IMG/VR virus record: IMGVR_UViG_3300025030_000058 | Coordinates: 33,297 to 97,296 of that record | DNA: 64,000 nt | Strand: one strand, 5' to 3' | Source of the DNA: a virus | In this document: positions 22,402 through 30,562 of the stretch, one piece after another | How positions within the stretch are numbered: position 1 is the stretch's first letter | Layout: every line of letters begins with the position of its first letter | The notes under the pieces: generated by a model | Seen by the model: only the letters and a program-made list of their open reading frames with translations | Database searches by the model: none | What the model was told of the DNA's origin: nothing | Position numbers and translations under genes: made by a program

Positions 22402-23184
22402 CTACTTTCCCATCGGGGGCACGCCCGCGAGGTCTTCCAACGCCCCACCACGCGGGACCAGCTCATTGATGACTCGCACGGGTAGCGGCTCATCCGGGTC
22501 CATTCCCTTCGGCAAGGGCTTGGTGGCGGCCTTGATCTTGGCGACGACGGCGGGCGTGAAAATGTCTTTGCCCTTGTAGGTGTACCCCGCTTGGATCTGT
22601 CGGGCTTGGATGGCCAGCGCCGCGTTGTAGCTCACGCGCACGCCGGATGTAATTGCGTCCTCAGACAGAAGATCATCTACTGCGGCGCTTGGAGAAACTG
22701 ATTCCACTGCCCCCTGCTTGCCCGTGAACACGGCCGCGTCGCCCATGAGTTTGACGATAGCAGACAACTCATCCGCGAATCCCGAGACCAGAGAGGCCTC
22801 GATTTTCCACGTCCTGGCGTCAATCTCCGGCATCTTCTGCGTGAGGATGTCGGAAGCCCTCTCGATTTGTCGGGACACTTCACCCAGGCGATGGATGGCC
22901 TCGTAGCGCACGTCCTTATACTCCAGTTCCTTCAACAGTCTATCCAGCAGAGGTCGAATAGGCATAGAAACTCCTTCTTGAATGCGTAATCTTCCAGCGT
23001 GCAGTGACTTTTCCAGTTCCGCCGGAGTCATTTCAGACATCCGGTTATCCTGCGCGCGCTTCAAATGAATTGCCACAGCATTATACTGTCGAGTTTCAAC
23101 TTCGGTTACCATAAATATCTGACCGTCTACGGGTTCTCCTGGAGCGTGCAGCACGTACTTAGTCCCAACAGGAGGTATCTTCAC
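22402..23184 (-). CDS. Two-start protein: 260-aa long form, 187-aa short form with LLxE motif
   Basis: The long form starts at GTG 23184 (GTGA overlap, AAGGGC upstream). An in-frame ATG at 22965 has a perfect AAGGAG five bases upstream and begins MPIRPLLDRLLKELEY, so the short form has the cassette motif at its N-terminus. The 73 extra residues of the long form are a separate small beta domain (VGTKYVLHAPGEPVDGQIFM). A second motif, AVDDLLSEDA, lies later. The rest is helical. The two parts may also be separated by the prohead protease. Confidence 0.65.
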   Translation of the reverse strand: MKIPPVGTKYVLHAPGEPVDGQIFMVTEVETRQYNAVAIHLKRAQDNRMSEMTPAELEKSLHAGRLRIQEGVSMPIRPLLDRLLKELEYKDVRYEAIHRLGEVSRQIERASDILTQKMPEIDARTWKIEASLVSGFADELSAIVKLMGDAAVFTGKQGAVESVSPSAAVDDLLSEDAITSGVRVSYNAALAIQARQIQAGYTYKGKDIFTPAVVAKIKAATKPLPKGMDPDEPLPVRVINELVPRGGALEDLAGVPPMGK

Positions 23185-23711
23185 GCTTTGCCCTTCGTCC
23201 CGGCCACAAGATCTTCCAGCCATTTTGTGTCTCGGACCAGGCGTTGAATATCCTCGTGCGCCTCTTTCTCAGCGGACTCCTTGGAACTGCAATCGTCCCG
23301 TGTGAATAACTCTTTGCCTTTCCAGTACACCGTAAAAGACCACTCTCGCGCACCAAAAGCGTCAGGGTTCTTGAAGACTTTGAACTTCAAGTCCTTCTCC
23401 AAGTACTCTTTCAACAAAAGGGTATTGACAACATGGGCAATGGATTCTTCTTGGCCCAGGACTTCGATACCAAGGCCAAGACTTTCCAGCTTGCGCAACA
23501 TCGCCTCGTACTCAGTCTCAGTGATGGAACCTCCAAACCCAAGGGATCGCATGATGGCTTGGTCCGCGAGGGTATTCCCATAGAGTTTCCCGTGAAGTCT
23601 CTTTAGCCGTACGGCTCCAAAGTCCCATACAGATGAAACATCCACGCCGCCCAAACGCTGGGCAGGCTCAGCTTCTAAAAGCATGGCGTCAACAAGACTT
23701 CTGCGAGTCAC
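23181..23711 (-). CDS. Putative capsid-internal protein, N-terminal LLxE motif, 176 aa
   Basis: GTG 23711 overlaps the previous stop as GTGA, with AAGGGGAC upstream. The product begins MTRRSLVDAMLLEAEPAQ, so the motif is at residues 5-13. The body is mixed alpha/beta, with a double-stranded-RNA-binding-like or transport-like segment (EWSFTVYWKGKELFTRDDCS) and a charged helical end. No family is recognised. Confidence 0.65.
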   Translation of the reverse strand: MTRRSLVDAMLLEAEPAQRLGGVDVSSVWDFGAVRLKRLHGKLYGNTLADQAIMRSLGFGGSITETEYEAMLRKLESLGLGIEVLGQEESIAHVVNTLLLKEYLEKDLKFKVFKNPDAFGAREWSFTVYWKGKELFTRDDCSSKESAEKEAHEDIQRLVRDTKWLEDLVAGTKGKA

Positions 23712-24016
23712 ACCGTCCCCTTCACGAAACGAACAATTGCGGTTTTCTCCAGTTCATTCAATTTTGTTTGAACCTTAAACAGGTCAGACTTAATTGTGTG
23801 AAACTCCACCGCCAGCTTGGCAACGGCTTCAGGGTCCTTCAACTTGACATCCCCGGCTTTGGCCTTTGCCTGGAAATCCAATAAGTTCTGGAGCGCGTAT
23901 TCGATAGTGTCTTGGACGGCGGAGATATCCTTGTTGGCCTTCTGGGCAAATGACGCTGAGCTGCCGCTCATGAAACCTTCGGTCAACAATCGGTCCGTGA
24001 GTCGCTGAATGTCCAT
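23708..24016 (-). CDS. Putative capsid-internal helical protein, N-terminal LLxE motif, 102 aa
   Basis: AAGGAG precedes ATG 24016. The protein begins MDIQRLTDRLLTEGFMSG; cutting after Glu13 would leave a Gly start, the best match in the set to the T4 gp21 rule (L-x-E then G/A). The remaining 89 residues are almost all helix (heptad-like LLDFQAKAKAGDVKL, VEFHTIKSDLFKVQTKL). Confidence 0.7.
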   Translation of the reverse strand: MDIQRLTDRLLTEGFMSGSSASFAQKANKDISAVQDTIEYALQNLLDFQAKAKAGDVKLKDPEAVAKLAVEFHTIKSDLFKVQTKLNELEKTAIVRFVKGTV

Positions 24017-24026
24017 GACATTCTCC

Positions 24027-25400
24027 TTAGCCCGAGGTGACCGTGAAATCCGGGTTGGTTTGCGCCGCCGCGTCTAAGATTGCTTTGACCACCACGTCAT
24101 AGGGTTTCTGCGCCGTCTTGCAGAACCCAAACTTGTCCCCTTCACGCTGGATTGTACACGTCTCGTACCCATCGGGGTTGGCTCCATTGAACATCACAAC
24201 CTTGTCGTCTACGACAGGTTTCCCAGTTCCGTTTCCACCGGCAAGGACAATCTTCTTCCGCGCGGCGGCTTGGATAATCTGCTTGGCCTTGGCCGTGAAT
24301 GCCGTCCACTGCTCATCTGTGAAGCCGTCAGGGTTCTCCCAATAGCGAGAAAATCCTTCCAGTAGAAGGTGATCTACCAAACGAGGCAAAGACACCTTCT
24401 GGGATTCCATGGGAGAAACCGCCGTGGGCCGATAGCGGGCAAATATCTGGAAGTACCCTCCGTTCCCAGAGTGTTGCCCAAGGGGTTTTCCATCATAGCT
24501 GGAGAATCCAAGGGCGTTGAGCTTTTCAGCGGCGTCAAGCGTCCAGTTCTCGTACCCCTCCAACCCCTTTCCACGGACCTTGTTGTAAATCCGCCAGGTG
24601 CCCCGCATGCTTCCCTTGTCAATGTACATCGGCACCGCATTGGGGAAGCCATGGGACCGTAGAAAAGCCTGCATGCGCTTGTTATGGTCAGCCTGCACGC
24701 CGATGGATGCCATTTCTGGGAGTAACCGGTCCACAAGGGCAGATAGGCTAAACACGCGAACCTTTGTATGAGATTCCAAGGGGTTCTTAGTAGGCAATTC
24801 AGATATTTGAACTTTATGCCCGTCGTCAGCGAATAGCGTTGCTTCCGAATTCAGTTCCATGTACCCGCGAATCTCCGGGGTCAGGCGTACAATCGGAAGA
24901 CCCATTTGACCATGCGAATGTGCCGAGATATAGAGCTTTCGGAACACCCAATCTGGGAGATCGCCCGCAGGATAGGAGACTTCATTCTTTATACCCTCCA
25001 AAAGATATGCTGTCGTTCCGTCCAGGCCGGTCAGGCGCTCATCAAGGCAGTCCTTAAGTGTCATCCCCCCGACAAGCCCCGCCGAACGATCCTGGGGCAT
25101 TTCTGAGGGCGTTTTCACACTTTCCACCTTGACAATCCCTAAAACATCAAGCGGAATGGGCTCGTTAGGGTCTAAGAAGCTGAATTTTACACCCTGCTGG
25201 TTCGCAAGGGCGGTTACGCGCTCCGGTTCCAACGCCAGGACGGCCATTTTTCCGCCGACGGTGAACCAGCGCACGGGCATTTGCTGGAGAAGGATGGCCT
25301 CCGAGAACGTCCGAAGTTGATCCGATCCAGGTTGGAGGGCCGGAAACACCACTGCTCGGCTGGTCTTATTGGAGGTCGGGTTCGGCGTACTGGAGGCCAT
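24027..25400 (-). CDS. Putative capsid-internal polyprotein with two internal LLxE sites, 457 aa
   Basis: Two copies of the motif divide the protein: SALVDRLLPEM near residue 220 and RLVDHLLLEGF near 350. The three parts look like independent domains: an N-terminal domain of about 210 residues with YISAHSHGQMG, a middle domain (GTWRIYNKVRGKGLEGYENW) and a C-terminal domain of about 100 residues. The internal motifs have no ribosome binding sites, so processing rather than re-initiation would release the parts. ATG 25400 follows the previous stop closely. Confidence 0.65.
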   Translation of the reverse strand: MASSTPNPTSNKTSRAVVFPALQPGSDQLRTFSEAILLQQMPVRWFTVGGKMAVLALEPERVTALANQQGVKFSFLDPNEPIPLDVLGIVKVESVKTPSEMPQDRSAGLVGGMTLKDCLDERLTGLDGTTAYLLEGIKNEVSYPAGDLPDWVFRKLYISAHSHGQMGLPIVRLTPEIRGYMELNSEATLFADDGHKVQISELPTKNPLESHTKVRVFSLSALVDRLLPEMASIGVQADHNKRMQAFLRSHGFPNAVPMYIDKGSMRGTWRIYNKVRGKGLEGYENWTLDAAEKLNALGFSSYDGKPLGQHSGNGGYFQIFARYRPTAVSPMESQKVSLPRLVDHLLLEGFSRYWENPDGFTDEQWTAFTAKAKQIIQAAARKKIVLAGGNGTGKPVVDDKVVMFNGANPDGYETCTIQREGDKFGFCKTAQKPYDVVVKAILDAAAQTNPDFTVTSG

Positions 25401-25407
25401 TGAGAAC

Positions 25408-25653
25408 CTACTGAGCCAACGAATTGACTAGAGCTTGAATCTTTGCCGTTCCAGCCGGGGTCAACGTGTTTCTTCCCGTCATGATGATCAAGGCTTTGAC
25501 AATGTTAAGAACACGCTCTTTAACCACTGGAGGCGTTTCCTTGAAGGAGGAAAACTTGGAAGAAAGCGCGGAGACGGCTGCGTCGGCAATCTTATACTCT
25601 TGTCCAGATTCTTCGGAAAGCAACTTATCAACGGCTTCGGCGATATTGACCAT
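25408..25653 (-). CDS. Putative capsid-internal protein, N-terminal LLxE motif, 81 aa
   Basis: AGGAGG lies five bases before ATG 25653. It begins MVNIAEAVDKLLSEESGQEY, with the motif at residues 6-14. The rest is helical (VVKERVLNIVKALIIMTG, KIQALVNSLAQ). After cleavage the mature product would be only about 67 residues. Confidence 0.7.
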   Translation of the reverse strand: MVNIAEAVDKLLSEESGQEYKIADAAVSALSSKFSSFKETPPVVKERVLNIVKALIIMTGRNTLTPAGTAKIQALVNSLAQ

Positions 25654-25662
25654 TATGTCCTC

Positions 25663-25944
25663 CTACTTTGCGGCGCTAATATGCGCGTCGTCCAGCATCG
25701 TTACAATCTGTGTGACCACGTCCGTGCGCAAACCGCCTGTGCCCGCGCCGACGATGAGCCTGTAGATGATATCGGCCACAGGACCCACCAGCGCGGCGCG
25801 GTCTGACGACAGGTTCATAGACAGGGTTTTAGCCACGTCGCCAGCTACCCTATTGGCGTCGTCAACGGCGCGGTCGTGCTTCTTCTGGAGGTCGTTGTCC
25901 TGCTCCAGAAGTGCGTCGAGGCGGGCACGGAAAGTATGTGTCAC
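25663..25944 (-). CDS. Putative capsid-internal helical protein, 93 aa
   Basis: GTG 25944 overlaps the previous stop (GTGA) and has GGAGG upstream. The start MTHTFRARLDALLEQDND holds a variant of the motif (LDALLEQ, one residue shorter before Glu). The rest is helical (LQKKHDRAVDDANRVAGDVA, TDVVTQIVTMLDDAH). Confidence 0.65.
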   Translation of the reverse strand: MTHTFRARLDALLEQDNDLQKKHDRAVDDANRVAGDVAKTLSMNLSSDRAALVGPVADIIYRLIVGAGTGGLRTDVVTQIVTMLDDAHISAAK

Positions 25945-26585
25945 TCGTCCTCCGGCAGCATAATCGTCGCGGTTGGAGCGTCAGTGTCCCCAGGACCGAT
26001 GATGGCCAAGAGTTTGACAGTGACGTGCTTTTTCCCCTTGGCGAAGATCACGGGATAGGTCATGCGCGACCCGCTGGTGCGCTTGGCGTAGACGGTAAAC
26101 ATATACACCACGTCCCACAGTCTTCCTTGGAGGTCTTGGCCGTACTTCTTATCCTCAGCGCTGGGTTCAATCCATTTGGTGAATAGATTCCGCGTGACTG
26201 CCGTTGGGAACTTGATTCCGGCTTCCTTGGCGATCTTACTCACGTCCACCAGTTCCCCATCTTCTAATGCCTGCGCGCGGGAGTAGCTGGAAATGACATC
26301 GCCGAAGGAGCTATCTTCTTTCAGAAGCTGGTCAACGAGCGAGGCCGGTTTCCGGGCAGACTCCAACGGCTTAAATACTCCCTTATTGGAGAGGGCAAGA
26401 TTATGTTTTTTTGCTGCTGCAAATACCTTCGGGGCGGATTCATCGGACACAACCAGCGTACCCTCGCGGCTGCTGATGTATCCATCCCACGCGAACGTAT
26501 TGAGTGCTCGCAGGAATTCCTTCCACTCGGGACTTCCAAGAAGACTTCCACCATTCGTATCTAAGACATACTTGCGATAGGCCAT
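25941..26585 (-). CDS. DUF6573-like domain behind an LLxE motif, 214 aa
   Basis: Residues 1-80 form a small alpha/beta domain. SLVDQLLKEDS at about 82-92 is the cassette motif. The C-terminal 120 residues (VISSYSRAQALEDGELVDVS, then GRLWDVVYMF and IIGPGDTDAPTATIMLPEDE) match my memory of the DUF6573 family, common on plasmids and phages and of unknown function. Protease cutting at the motif would free this domain. GAGGG precedes ATG 26585. Confidence 0.7.
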   Translation of the reverse strand: MAYRKYVLDTNGGSLLGSPEWKEFLRALNTFAWDGYISSREGTLVVSDESAPKVFAAAKKHNLALSNKGVFKPLESARKPASLVDQLLKEDSSFGDVISSYSRAQALEDGELVDVSKIAKEAGIKFPTAVTRNLFTKWIEPSAEDKKYGQDLQGRLWDVVYMFTVYAKRTSGSRMTYPVIFAKGKKHVTVKLLAIIGPGDTDAPTATIMLPEDE

Positions 26586-26599
26586 GCCGTCCCTCGTCG

Positions 26600-26638
26600 T
26601 TAGTTCTCGGCCAACAGGTTCAAGGCCATGGTCTTCAT
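26600..26638 (-). CDS. Possible 12-residue peptide resembling a capsid-targeting sequence
   Basis: A tiny frame MKTMALNLLAEN starts one base after the stop of the 26640 gene and fills the gap before the 26585 start. It ends in LLAE-N and looks like T4 internal-protein propeptides (which begin MKTYQEF and end in a cut L/I-x-E site). No clear ribosome binding site is present, so expression would need coupling. It could be a relic of a lost cassette gene. Confidence 0.3.
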   Translation of the reverse strand: MKTMALNLLAEN

Positions 26639-26639
26639 C

Positions 26640-27098
26640 TTACAGGTCTAGGAAAGCGTCCCATTGGACGGGGCTATAGTTGTCATTGAATAGCCTGGAC
26701 ATAGGCGCACCAGGGTCACTCCGCTGATACTTGGGGACAAAATCCCATGCCCAACTGGTGATCTTCTCCGGGCGATCCAGCATCCGCAAGTACCAACTGA
26801 CAAACTCGTCAACGGTAATGGTGGTGGACTTGATGGAGGACACTGGCTTGGGAAGAGCCTTGACCAAGGCGTGAATCGTGGCCGCGTGACGACCAATGAA
26901 TCCCATGCCGAGTTCCTTGGCTTGGGCCTCGATCTCAGGAGTTACTTCCTGGCCCTTTGGCTTCAAGGCGTACATCTGCTTGAGCGTCTTCCACCCGTCC
27001 CGCGCCATGGCCAGGGCCTTCGTCCGAAGATCATCCGGCAACCGCGCAGCGGCGGATTCCTCCGTAAGCAACCGATCAACGACCTGAGCGACGTTCAT
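26640..27098 (-). CDS. Putative capsid-internal protein, N-terminal LLxE motif, 152 aa
   Basis: AGGAGG precedes ATG 27098. The product starts MNVAQVVDRLLTEESAAARL, the clearest N-terminal copy of the motif (residues 6-14). The body is helical in the first half (LRTKALAMARDGWKTLKQMY) and mixed later. It is the first cassette gene after the endolysin in reading direction. No family is recognised. Confidence 0.7.
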   Translation of the reverse strand: MNVAQVVDRLLTEESAAARLPDDLRTKALAMARDGWKTLKQMYALKPKGQEVTPEIEAQAKELGMGFIGRHAATIHALVKALPKPVSSIKSTTITVDEFVSWYLRMLDRPEKITSWAWDFVPKYQRSDPGAPMSRLFNDNYSPVQWDAFLDL

Positions 27099-27110
27099 CT
27101 CAAACTCCTC

Positions 27111-27599
27111 CTACACTTGCCGCGCGTATTGAAAATGTTGCCCGTCGGGGCGACGCCATGCGCCCCCCCACACCCATCCCAGATCAGTAAACGCTGTTAC
27201 CAAGGCATCCGGCATCTCGGGCTTCTTTCCCAGGGGGTTTGAGACGCAGCAGAAGTCCAGTGCCATCCCAAAACTGTGAACCGACAGTTTACTGGCGTAT
27301 CCCCGCTTGGTGCGGTACATATACGCTCCACCGAAGTCCTCCAACAGACTCCACAGTCCGTTCGTGTACAGAACCATAAAGGTATCCGTTACCACGTCTT
27401 GAATGTACTTATGCACCCACACCTGTGTAGCCTTGGTCTTGGGATCCCACGCTAGGGGAATAGGAGCTAAGAACGGGACGCGAACGAGGTTATGCGCCTC
27501 CCAATTGCGCCTGTGCTCCATGTCCTCCGGGGGCTGACTGCACACGCGGGTCAACCCCTCGTAGCCGACCGGAACATCCGGCCGACGCGGGTCCTCCAT
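27111..27599 (-). CDS. Endolysin, M15-type peptidoglycan peptidase, 162 aa
   Basis: The C-terminal half carries the zinc peptidase M15 (VanY / D-Ala-D-Ala carboxypeptidase) signature: SVHSFGMALDF (His and Asp ligands), LGWVWGGAW and DGQHF (last His ligand). Such enzymes cut peptide bonds in peptidoglycan and serve as phage endolysins. There is no signal peptide, so it needs the neighbouring holin. ATG 27599 lies one base after the previous stop; a longer frame to 27704 overlaps the upstream gene and was rejected. Confidence 0.85.
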   Translation of the reverse strand: MEDPRRPDVPVGYEGLTRVCSQPPEDMEHRRNWEAHNLVRVPFLAPIPLAWDPKTKATQVWVHKYIQDVVTDTFMVLYTNGLWSLLEDFGGAYMYRTKRGYASKLSVHSFGMALDFCCVSNPLGKKPEMPDALVTAFTDLGWVWGGAWRRPDGQHFQYARQV

Positions 27600-27600
27600 G

Positions 27601-27987
27601 TCACTTGCCCTGCCAAACGAGACAGATGTTGGGTTCGCCAGGCTTCTGCGTCCAGTCCACGAGGTTGAAATACGTGTGGAGCTTGACCACACGGTACTCT
27701 TCACCGCACGACTTGGTGCCCGGTTGGTAGTACCGGCACGTGGCGCATTTCTGATCGTTGGGGTCCGTGGCTTCGGTCAAGGCGTTGAGACGTTTTAGGG
27801 CCTCGTCAAACTTGCTCATGAGAGCCTCCTGCTTAGGGTTGCGCTGCCACTCGCGCACCGCCGATACCGCCTCAGCGATAATGGCCGCGCGCGTGGATTT
27901 TCTATCGTTGCCCATTTTCTCCTGGCAATATTCCAGTTCTGTAATCGCTTTTTGCAATGCCAGGACAAGACGGTCAATAGGCTTCAT
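27601..27987 (-). CDS. Two-start protein in the lysis cassette, 128 aa (internal form 72 aa)
   Basis: ATG 27987 has GGAGG six bases upstream and overlaps the holin-candidate stop (ATGA). A second in-frame ATG at 27819 has AGGAGG five bases upstream, so a 72-residue C-terminal form starting MSKFDEALKRLNAL is likely. The N-terminal part is helical; the C-terminal part has CATCRYYQPGTKSC, a probable metal site. Its place between holin candidate and endolysin suggests a lysis role, unproven. Confidence 0.6.
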   Translation of the reverse strand: MKPIDRLVLALQKAITELEYCQEKMGNDRKSTRAAIIAEAVSAVREWQRNPKQEALMSKFDEALKRLNALTEATDPNDQKCATCRYYQPGTKSCGEEYRVVKLHTYFNLVDWTQKPGEPNICLVWQGK

Positions 27988-28241
27988 TGGATTCCTCCAG
28001 GTTGGACCTCCGGTGGTGCCGGGGGGATTCCTTGAGTGGCAGTCATACGCTGGACGAAGTAGAAGACCATCACCATGCCAATGACTTCCGGGGTATCGGA
28101 AAATGCGTCCTTGACCGTCGCCCCTTGTACCATAATCGCCCACCCAACAAAAAACAGCCACCCCGAAACTAACAGGAGGGATAAAAGGGCGCGAACGGAG
28201 CCACGCGGGAGTCCCAGCGGTTCATCCAGTCTGAATTTCAT
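27984..28241 (-). CDS. Holin candidate, 85 aa
   Basis: Two hydrophobic segments are present: residues 16-40 (VRALLSLLLVSGWLFFVGWA) and about 50-63 (PEVIGMVMVFYFVQRM). Both termini are soluble and the C-terminus is Pro-rich. The size, two-helix topology and place two genes before the endolysin fit a class II holin. The ribosome binding site (AAAAGG next to ATG) is poorly spaced, which could keep expression low. No sequence family is recognised. Confidence 0.55.
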   Translation of the reverse strand: MKFRLDEPLGLPRGSVRALLSLLLVSGWLFFVGWAIMVQGATVKDAFSDTPEVIGMVMVFYFVQRMTATQGIPPAPPEVQPGGIQ

Positions 28242-28297
28242 CCTTTTCTGACAGGATTTAGCCGGGCTTCCAACCCCCCACCGCTATCAGGAACCTC

Positions 28298-30553
28298 CTA
28301 TCGGTACAGACCGTTGAAGCCCAGCGGGCCATTCGACCAGGACCCTATAGCCGCCTCAATAACGTCTCCCGTGTGCAGAAACCCCTTAAAGGGATATGGG
28401 CCGTAGAAGAACGTCGTCGGAACGGATTGGACCGTGTAGGACAGAGAGACCTCATCCAAGTCACGGGACATAACCTCAAATCGTAAGATGCTATTAAGCA
28501 AGGCTTCCCGATTTTTACACCCCACTACAATCTCCACGAGGTCGCCTTGGTTTGGGTGAGAGTTGCCGAGCACAACCTCATCCGTCCCCATAAAGGCAAG
28601 GGATCCAAATGTCGGGGAGCCTCCCTGTGTCCAGAACAGGATTTTAGTCCCTGCCGAAGGCTTGTTGACGACCGACCCAGCAGTCCGATACGTGGAGTTG
28701 TCTGCGTCGTACGTGTGCAGAGGAATATAGTTATCGTTGCCCATCAAGGGGTTGGCGACGATATCGTTGTACGCGACTCCAACCGTAGCGGTTACCCCAG
28801 GATCAGCAGGGTATTTATTGGAGTATTTCCCTGTTCCTGTTCCCCAGGTCCCACCATAAGAACCGTCAAGCGAGGTTGCCGGGAGCATTTGATAAATAGG
28901 GTTTCCACCTGACAGCCCGAGATAATTGATATCATGGGTGGTCAGCCCTAGCTTATCATGCACGAGTTTCGGGAAGGACACGGCGGCAATCCAGGCGGGA
29001 TATTGTGCGGAATAGGAACGCAGAAGGAACCGAAAGCTACCTGTAGGTATGAACATCCAGCGCACGGCGGTTCCGCCCGTTAAGGTAGCCGTAGAATTTC
29101 CCAACCCTCTGCGCGTCACATGGAATTTCGCGGTTGTGCCCGAACCGGTATAGCTGTCGTAAAACATAATCTCGTGGTCATACGGCGCGAAGTCTCGGAT
29201 AATATACAAATACCCGATGCTGTTCCAAGACATATCGCCCGCCGTCAGATTGGTTAATTCCCAGTTTCCGCGCCCCAAGTAAGTGAGATCAATGGTGTCG
29301 GATCTCCATGTGGTTGTATACAAGTTGCCAGGAGATTCATCCATCCATTCCCGGCTACTGACATAACGCGCCCATTTTTCCAGCAATGTGGACCGCTGTT
29401 TGACGTATAGGATGAACCGGGCGTAGTAGTTCGTCCATGCGGCTTTGGTCTCGGAGAGAATATCCGTCGGTTGCCAAATACCCCCCGCAATATCGCCGTA
29501 CGTGTCATGGAAGAAATCCAAGTTGCTCCCCGCATTGCCAAAGCCCCAATCCCGCATGTAGGGGATGCTGGCCTGAATGGCTGGGAACACGCCCCGATTG
29601 AATTTGAGTTTCATCTTCAACCAGTCCAGGATATCCCGCCATTCCCCCGTCGCAGACCCATCGTTTTGAAGCACCCACACACCGCTGTTAACGTCCAGGT
29701 TCACTTCGTCCGTGATGTCGGGGCGCATGTAGAGGGAGATGAACGTTTCCCCCACCTGCGCGGGATTCTCCGAGGCGTCGTAGGTTGTGTCACTGACGCC
29801 GCTCCATCCGAAGATGCTATTCGCCGTGCCCGTGGACTTCACTACGATCTGCGGACGGGTCCCCGTCGGCCCCGTTGGTTGCCGGGAGAATAGTGCCAAG
29901 TGATGATGACCGGAGGTTTCCACGAAATCAAAGGCTCCGATTTTAGCCATGTCGGACGCAAATGAGGGGATATTTTCCACCGTGTCCAGGACTTCGCAGA
30001 TGCACCGGATCACTTCCCGCATGGGAACGTCCCCCGTCAGCGGGGCACCACCAGCATCGTTGAAGTTGATGGTCTGATTCCCTCCGCCATTGATGGCGAC
30101 GATGAGTGTTTCCCCGCCCATGAACGAATAGCAATATTCACTACCAACCAGGGTGGCTTCCGTCGGGGCTACGCCCAACGCCGCCTTCGGGTGATAGATA
30201 CCGCTGTAGACGCGGGAACGGGTCAGAAACGCCCATGTGGCTCCCGTCCAATAGTAGATATCTTGGTCGTTACTCCCGTTGGCTCCTAATTTAGTCTTGA
30301 TCCATACCGCCTTCTGTGCATCGGGGACGGCGGGAATCAATCCCGTTCCGGAGGGTTCCGTTGGAGTGATATACACGTTGCCCAGAATGAACCGCTGGTA
30401 GAGCCACTCACTGCGCTGCGCCTCATCCTCGACAGGCAGGTTGTCATACGTGGACACATACGGGTCGGAGGACACAAACTCCTCGACCGTGGCGGGCCAG
30501 TTGTCATTGCGGGCTTCCGTGATAATGGCGCTGGGGTCATACGGGATAGTCAT
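28298..30553 (-). CDS. Large tail/fibre protein, 751 aa
   Basis: The protein is Gly/Thr/aromatic-rich and beta-like throughout, with acidic pI texture typical of distal tail or fibre proteins (ISLYMRPDITDEVNLDVNSG, GTAVRWMFIPTGSFRFLLRS). It is the last tail gene before the lysis genes, where receptor-binding proteins often lie. No enzyme motif, collagen repeat or chaperone domain was seen. Receptor binding is inferred from position. Confidence 0.6.
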   Translation of the reverse strand: MTIPYDPSAIITEARNDNWPATVEEFVSSDPYVSTYDNLPVEDEAQRSEWLYQRFILGNVYITPTEPSGTGLIPAVPDAQKAVWIKTKLGANGSNDQDIYYWTGATWAFLTRSRVYSGIYHPKAALGVAPTEATLVGSEYCYSFMGGETLIVAINGGGNQTINFNDAGGAPLTGDVPMREVIRCICEVLDTVENIPSFASDMAKIGAFDFVETSGHHHLALFSRQPTGPTGTRPQIVVKSTGTANSIFGWSGVSDTTYDASENPAQVGETFISLYMRPDITDEVNLDVNSGVWVLQNDGSATGEWRDILDWLKMKLKFNRGVFPAIQASIPYMRDWGFGNAGSNLDFFHDTYGDIAGGIWQPTDILSETKAAWTNYYARFILYVKQRSTLLEKWARYVSSREWMDESPGNLYTTTWRSDTIDLTYLGRGNWELTNLTAGDMSWNSIGYLYIIRDFAPYDHEIMFYDSYTGSGTTAKFHVTRRGLGNSTATLTGGTAVRWMFIPTGSFRFLLRSYSAQYPAWIAAVSFPKLVHDKLGLTTHDINYLGLSGGNPIYQMLPATSLDGSYGGTWGTGTGKYSNKYPADPGVTATVGVAYNDIVANPLMGNDNYIPLHTYDADNSTYRTAGSVVNKPSAGTKILFWTQGGSPTFGSLAFMGTDEVVLGNSHPNQGDLVEIVVGCKNREALLNSILRFEVMSRDLDEVSLSYTVQSVPTTFFYGPYPFKGFLHTGDVIEAAIGSWSNGPLGFNGLYR

Positions 30554-30562
30554 TGTCAGTCC

